Below are positions 9,514-64,000 of a stretch of 64,000 nt of DNA, one piece after another (within the stretch, counting starts at the first letter, position 1; each line of letters begins with the position of its first letter). A program made the position numbers and the translations under genes. The DNA comes from Montifringilla adamsi (taxonomy: Eukaryota > Chordata > Aves > Passeriformes > Passeridae): the NCBI GenBank assembly GCA_017590115.1, contig JAGGNK010003335.1, positions 8,433,916 to 8,497,915 of the forward strand, written 5' to 3'. The notes beneath the pieces are model-generated. The model was not told the DNA's origin. It saw only the letters and a list, made by a program, of their open reading frames with translations, and made no database searches.

Positions 9514-12500
9514 CGCAGCAGCATCTTCGGCTCCATCCACACCGGGATGGGGACCGAGCCGAGGGGGTTTGATTCCATCCGGCCCTTCCTGAGCGCCTCC
9601 CCCCAAACCAAGGGATTTTCCCGGCTGGGGTCACAGTCCAGCGGCTGTCTCACAGCCCCACTTCTTGTGCCGTGCCACCATCTAGTGGCGGCTGCACCGA
9701 GGGGAAGCGACCCCGGCCTGCCGGGAGCCCCGGGGCTGCGCGGTCCAGCTCCATCCCGGGGGATGCTGGTGGCAGCACCCTGCTGATGGAGCATTAAACC
9801 CAGCAGGTTAACCAGGATAAGGCTTCTCCCACGTGTGTCATCCTGCTCTGTTCCCTCCTGTAATGAGATTTTCGAAGTGCTTGATGTGGTTCTGTGGCTC
9901 CATCGCTCCGGGCCCTGCTCAGCTTTGGGAAGGTGGTAAAGGAGGAGGGACTGGGAAAGGGGGTGGGGAGGGGGCAGGGGGAGAGCAAAGGTGAGCAATG
10001 CACACACACACACATATTCACATGCACACACACAGCCCTAGGGGAGTTTCCAGGCATTTATCTCCCAGGAAGGCTCAGGAGCCTTTTTTGCCCCCTGTGA
10101 GCAAAGCCAAGCGTTGAGCCAGAACACCCTGTGGGAACGCCCTGGAAATGATCCTGTGCCCCCCTCGCTGTGGGAAAGGGGAGTTGAATTTGCACAGCAC
10201 TTTGTTGGAGCTGCCTTCTGCCTGGTGTAATTAAGATTAACCTGAAAACTGCTTTCCTGGCCTGGAATTGCAGTTCCTTGAGCTGCCTCTAAAAAAAAAA
10301 TTCCTCAGAGCCAGATGATGGTGAAAAGGGATAAAAATCTGATGTAGGCAAGGAGAGGAGGAGAAGGCCTCCTGTGGGTGTCATCTTTTGGCATTTGAGA
10401 GAGAGAGAGAGAGCAAGACCAGGGGGAGGGAGAGGTGTTGGACATGCTGAGCTCACCCTGGGTGTCCCTCATGTCTGGGGTGTGGATGTGAGACCCTTTG
10501 CCACGGCCACTCTAAAAATCTCAAAATCTATGAAAGCAAAAGGCAATTAAATATAACCCTTGTCACAGCTGTAAATGCTGCATGAATTATCACAATAAAT
10601 GAAGCCCAGGTTTGGGCTTGTCCACTGTTTTATTGGGACAATTATGTGTGTAAATAACTTTTCCAGATGGAAAGTGTTGAGGTGGCTCATTACCTGATTA
10701 AAGAACGCTGGACTAGAATGCACTGCATGGTGCTCACTGAATAATCACAGTAAGCAGGGATATTTCAAATCCTCAAGCAACAAACTTCAATCAGATGAGA
10801 AAGATTCAATTATGCTTTAAAGGGAACCGAGCTACACTTGTGAAGAATATGGCAGGAGAATGTGGGCAAAAGAATTTCATGGAAAGGAACAATTACTTTA
10901 TCAATAGGACATGCAAAGCAGAATTCACTCATCAGTCCTGAATAGAAGCCCAAATAACTGAGACTTTAAAGAGATGATACATGGACCAGGATGGATCTGG
11001 GCCTCAAGCAGGTTTAAGTGAGTTTGATTAATTTCCATGCAGTTGTCAACTGAGGTTTTGGTCCGGTGACTTCATGATATTTAACCTTGGATAATGGATG
11101 TTGTAACAAGGATGTAGGACTTTGGCAGCAAGTGTATCCCAATCCCACTTCATTAAGTTGTAGAAATTGAATTGGTTTTGAGTCTGAAGATGCTGGCTCT
11201 TCCTTTTCTAGCAGCTCTGTGTAACATCGACTCAGTGAAAAAAGCACAGGGAAAAGCCAAACACTTTTTTTTTTTTGCAAAAGAACACAGACATTTAAAT
11301 TTAATAAATTATAAAATTAAAGATTCTAATTTGTATATACATTTTTAATATACAAGAAATGGTTATTTATTGCAATTTCTGTTAAGGCATATGTAAGTGA
11401 ATGGAAGTTGCATATAGATATTCAGATGAATATAGCTAATACTGTGCATTGTAGGTGAGTAAATAAGATATTAAATGCATTATGTAATAAAATAAAACAA
11501 AAACCCCTTTGAGTACTGGTAAAGCACCGTTTCTAGAATTCTCAAAATATCTGAAAGCATTCTATGGAGGTGTTGTGAGACTCTAAATACTGAATGGATA
11601 TATGAATATAAAAAGTGACGCGTTCATAATAGATAACAGAAATTTTAAAAGAAATTATGGTGAAAAAAATGGCAGATGACTGAAGCCAAAGAAATCAGAG
11701 TTTGTTTGGGATTTTTTTTTTTTTTCATGAGAGGCTGTCACTTGGATTTTAAGTTTAGACAGCCAGAAAAATGACAATTGAGAAAACTGTACCTGCATGG
11801 TTAGATCATAAATACATTGCTTCGTGGGAGCACATTACTTAATCTCTCAGATCTCTGAGATGGTTCCTGCAGGAATATATTTGTTTATAAACCTGCTTTA
11901 GGTTCTGGGGATTAGGTTACATTAAAATATTGCTTTCTGCTTGTTGTGTCTGAAAATGCAGCACCTGGGCAGCAGCAAACTGGTTACAGAAGATCCACTG
12001 TGATGATGCTCTTGCCCAATTACAGCATTGTAGAGAAGATGAAACAGTTGTCAAAGTTCAACCAAACAAAAAAAATGACCAAATTTTCCACTGCATGACA
12101 CAGAAATTAGATCAGCTCAGGAGAGCTCCACCTTTTGTCTGGGGCTGCTTTTTCTTTATCAATAGAGCCCGGTGTTGTGTTTTCCAATAGAAGTGATGTA
12201 CATGTTCTTGGGGAACTGCTGAAAAAAAACACCTTCTGAAGAACCCATGACAGCTTGAAAAGAAGGCATCTTTTCTGGTCTGAAGATAATTAACTTCCCC
12301 CTTCTCATGCAGGAAGAGTGTGAAGAGAAGGCAGCTGGTGGCTCCTGCTCCTTAAAGAGATGTTCCATCAGCCTCTTGATGTCTTCAGCAACATAGACTG
12401 AAGATGCTGCCTCAAGCAGTTTAGTGTTCCCTCTCCCCCTCCCCCCCCCAAAAAAAAAAAAAAAAAAAAAACCCAGCTAGAGAAATATTCAGTAGAATTT

Positions 12501-15500
12501 AAACCATTAAGAAACAAATCAAATAAAATCTCCCAAAAGGTGAGACTGAGAAGGGAACAAGCCCTTCCAAAATGCAGATGCCACCAGGCATTGCATTGGG
12601 TTCCTAATGAACACTGGACCTAACATAGCACCAGACCAGCCTTCCAGGAGGCTGCTCCTGCTCCCTGAGGCAGCAGAACTTTCCACTTTATCTGGAAAAA
12701 TGCTTTTTTGAGCTGTGAGCACTGCCTGCTATGGTATTTCTTCACACTGCCTGGTTGACTAAGCCTATTCCAGAAGCTAGGGCAGAACAGAATCTATTCG
12801 ATGAGTTACCTCAGGAGATTGGAGAAATGGGTCTTGAAAAAGTCCCAGAGGGTTAGACTGGTACCCTCCAGGCAGCAAACTTTACCTCCCCATCTGCATA
12901 AATCCAGCTCCAACCCTTTCTATCTTTGGCTTTGCAAGAGTTTTTTCTAAGTTTCATATGCTTGGATGAGCTTCCTAGTCTATGAAAAAGCTGGGGGTTG
13001 TGGTTTTTTTATTGTCCACAGAGCTAAAAAGATACTAACTTGAAGGGGAAAAGATGAGTTTTATCCTAACCACATCTGTGTAAAGGAAACGTGGAAGGCA
13101 AGAAATACTATGACAACAGGCTGGGAGCCTGGCTGGCTACAGCTTGTGTCTCCCATGGCACAGCAGCTGGAATGATCTTGATTTAGACACATCTTCCTTG
13201 CTTATAAATAGAATGGTGGGTTTTTTTTCCCTTCAGTCTCATTACTATGTTGCTGCTGTGCACAGATGTGACCTGACCCTACACTGTTATTAGAACTTGT
13301 CCCAGATGTAGGCAACCACATATCCCTTGGCACAAGGTTCCTGGGGCTTGCCTGCACACCGTGGCTGTGTGACAGCCAGCAGGTCATGGAGCTGGGCTGG
13401 GACAGGGCACCAAGGACAAGCACCCTTCGACTGCAGGAGAACACTCCATGTCCCAGGAGTGAAAATCTATGGTGGAACTGATCCCAGTGTGCTGCCAAAC
13501 TGCACAGCCTGAATTTTACTTCTCCAAACCAGAACAGATTTTTGCTTGTACTTGCTGCTGCTTCCACATCTGCAGCCACGTCTGCTTGGCCCAGGAGACG
13601 TTTCCTGATGCTCTGGACTCTTAGCAGGCCTGTTTGGCTTCCCAGTTATCCTTGTCTTCAGGGTATCTCTCATCCCTGCACCGAGCTGCTCCAAGTGTAT
13701 CACCCTGATCCTGTGTAAGAAGGAGCACTGGATGCCACACCCCAGATGAAAACATTCCTTCTCTGCTTGGGCTAGTATCTCCATGAAGAATTTTTCTTAG
13801 ACCAGGCTTGTGCTTCAGAAACTTCTAGCCACAGTTCAGGCCAAAACAGTTCCACGTGTAGGTGCTGTAAAGCCTGAGGTTCCTGCAGGCTCTTGCCTCC
13901 TTTCCAGCAGGAATGGCTCGTTTGGAAGAGGAGACTGGGCAGTTCATTCAGTGGTGGTGGTCAAGGGCAGAAGGTAAGTCACAGAGAGTCACACGTTCTT
14001 CACCTTGCAGTACTTGTGAAGCTCTTTGCCAGCAGCTGGACCAGGGAAGAGCTCACACACTGCTGGGAATGAAGCACATTCCCAATAATTTTGTGACTCT
14101 GTATATGGGCTTATTGCTGGTGCTGCTTCAAACCAGAACCAGCTCAGGCTGGAGGGTGAGATCTTCCTCTCAGACTGGAAAATATGAACTTGGAGTCACC
14201 AAACCTACCTAGTGGTAAAGAGGGGATTTCAGGGAAACCCCGGGCTCTGCAGGAGATTTACCAGCAAAGAAGAAACAAATGGAAGAATCCAAGCCAGGAA
14301 AAAATCTGCTCAGATGCCACCCACAGCAGGAACCAGTCCATGCTCCCTGTCTCAGCAGTGTTAGAGCCAAGCTGAGTTCATCTTCTGTTCTCCAACCAGG
14401 AATTCAAAATGACCTGTGAAAACCATGATGACCCTGAGGGGGAAAAAAGTACTCAAAGGGTTGTCAGGTTACACATCTTAAAGTTTTCTAGCAGACCTGG
14501 TGCTGTGAATACACAATGTGTGTGTATGTGTGTGTGTTCATGTAAGGGCACAGCAAACAGTTGTTCACTTCTGCACTATTAAAGCTGTCCTAAGGAAAGG
14601 AAGATAATACAAAATTAATTCCTCAAAAATAACTGCATCCTATGTGGGGGGAAAAAAAGTTTGTCTTAACAAAGCACCAAAGAAAAGACAACAAGAATCC
14701 AGTCATCTTTAAGTTAAACAGAATGTGGGTAGAAAAAAATCAGACCAATAAAAAAAGCACCGACCAATAAGGATCACTGAGGCTGTTGCATTACAGGAAC
14801 TTAAAGATTGTAAAAAATATGGATAATTGTAAACAGAAAGACTAGAATGTTGTCAGTCCAAGTTGGCCAGATCTACCCTACTAAATGTCTTGCATGTGTC
14901 CAAAAGTTTAGGAGAATCCTTTGAAATTGTTTATGGAAGTATGTAAACTACTGTTTGTCAGTTTTTAATTTACACATAAATATACGGCTACAGAGTTTTC
15001 TCTGTATTTTCTTACACAGTCCTGGTTCAGGAAGCTACGTGAGCACATGCCGAGCTGTGACCACAGAGGCAGCTCTGCCAAGGTCAGCCAAACCCAGCCT
15101 GGCATGTCCTAAGAGCCTTCCCGAAGCTGGCTGTGTTAGTGCCAGGCTTTGTGCTAGGCACAGAAGCATCACAGGAGTGCTGACCCCCTGCTTGTCAGAG
15201 TTAAAGGGATTTATTTTCTTGGGACTGCTTTCTGCCATACTAAGTGTGACTCCCTTTACTATTCCCAAGCAGTTTTATGTAGGTGTAGAAGACTTTAAAG
15301 AGCCTGTAACTGAGAAAATTGCTAATCTGACCTAAGTAACACGGTTTGTTTGGATTCAGTGGGACACTGTAGGGATATTGCACTAATACTCTGCCGTACC
15401 CTGTACACCTAACCTAGCCATCAAAGTGTTCAGATTAGCACTTATGAAACAATCTGTCATTCCCATTTATAGTAGGCTTGAGAATTTGGTATCTCTGCCA

Positions 15501-15607
15501 TAGCACCACTTCGATTTTCCCCCATTCTTAGTCTCTACGATGGCCAATACTACGAAGTTGGTAACATCTCTATAAGAGAAAAATGTTGTTCGTGCCATAT
15601 TTCCATT
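9514..15607 (-). other. Region 3' of ADAMTS2: 3' UTR of unknown length plus intergenic DNA
   Basis: The ADAMTS2 3' UTR starts at 15607 and reads towards lower coordinates. Minus-strand AATAAA matches occur at 15210-15215, 13008-13013, 11366-11371 and 10629-10634, and I cannot choose between them. Simple repeats present are CA runs (9999-10036), GA (10397-10413), TG (14515-14538) and a C9/A22 tract (12441-12471). The stretch 11280-11700 is strongly AT-rich. No convincing coding frame was found. Confidence 0.4.
9999..10036. repeat. (CA)n microsatellite, interrupted
   Basis: Two CA runs are separated by tattcacatg. Confidence 0.85.

Positions 15608-64000
<48,393 letters not shown>

Noticed and set aside
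9198..10031. 277-codon minus-strand frame and 192-codon plus-strand frame over the CAG array
   Set aside because: They are kept open by the 3n repeat, read as Cys/Leu or Ser/Ala/Gln low complexity, and have no recognisable domain outside the array.
13202..13784. 125- and 105-codon minus-strand frames downstream of ADAMTS2
   Set aside because: No recognised motif and no splice context; they could equally be ADAMTS2 3' UTR or intergenic sequence.

Overview
The window is vertebrate nuclear DNA, almost certainly from a bird and probably a songbird (order Passeriformes). The evidence is a compact split gene with GT-AG introns, several CR1 LINE 3' ends, no mammalian-type SINEs, and one short element at about 43050-43185. 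That element joins a tRNA-Ile-like head to a CR1 tail, the structure described for the passerine TguSINE1 family.

The main gene is ADAMTS2 (procollagen I N-proteinase) on the minus strand. Eighteen consecutive coding exons lie between 60368 and 15608. Together they give 2745 coding bases (914 codons plus stop) with every junction in phase. They run from inside the metalloprotease domain ([11 protein letters not shown]) through the zinc site, disintegrin-like module, TSP1 repeat 1, cysteine-rich region, spacer, TSP1 repeats 2-4, PLAC domain and C-terminal tail. The signal peptide, the prodomain and the start of the protease (about 300 residues) lie beyond the right edge. The 3' UTR begins at 15607; its end cannot be fixed by eye.

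About 10 kb of DNA with no recognised gene follows (5.2-15.6 kb). It holds a CR1 3' end, a CAG-rich array, a 20-bp minisatellite, a 260-bp tandem duplication and an isolated exon-like cassette.

At the left is a second minus-strand gene. A CpG-rich block (about 4480-5230) contains a strong splice donor at 4855/4854, and a 326-codon single coding exon lies at 3182-2202. Its product has the N-terminal PTIRET..EE block, the DDY..SI..LA.PT block and a LP.I.E-hydrophobic C-terminus known from DEPP1, a FoxO-induced autophagy regulator. Human DEPP1 is on chromosome 10q11, whereas ADAMTS2 is on 5q35, and the two regions share other duplicated families (HNRNPF/H3 with HNRNPH1, RUFY2 with RUFY1, ADAMTS14 with ADAMTS2). 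I therefore infer that this is a DEPP ohnolog kept next to ADAMTS2 in birds. It is the most interesting item in the window.

The introns contain old and young CR1 copies, a near-identical 570-bp tandem duplication (40252-41394) and a GC-rich island (42480-42850). No rRNA, functional tRNA, CRISPR array or other protein gene was recognised. Comparisons with human proteins are from memory; no alignment was run.
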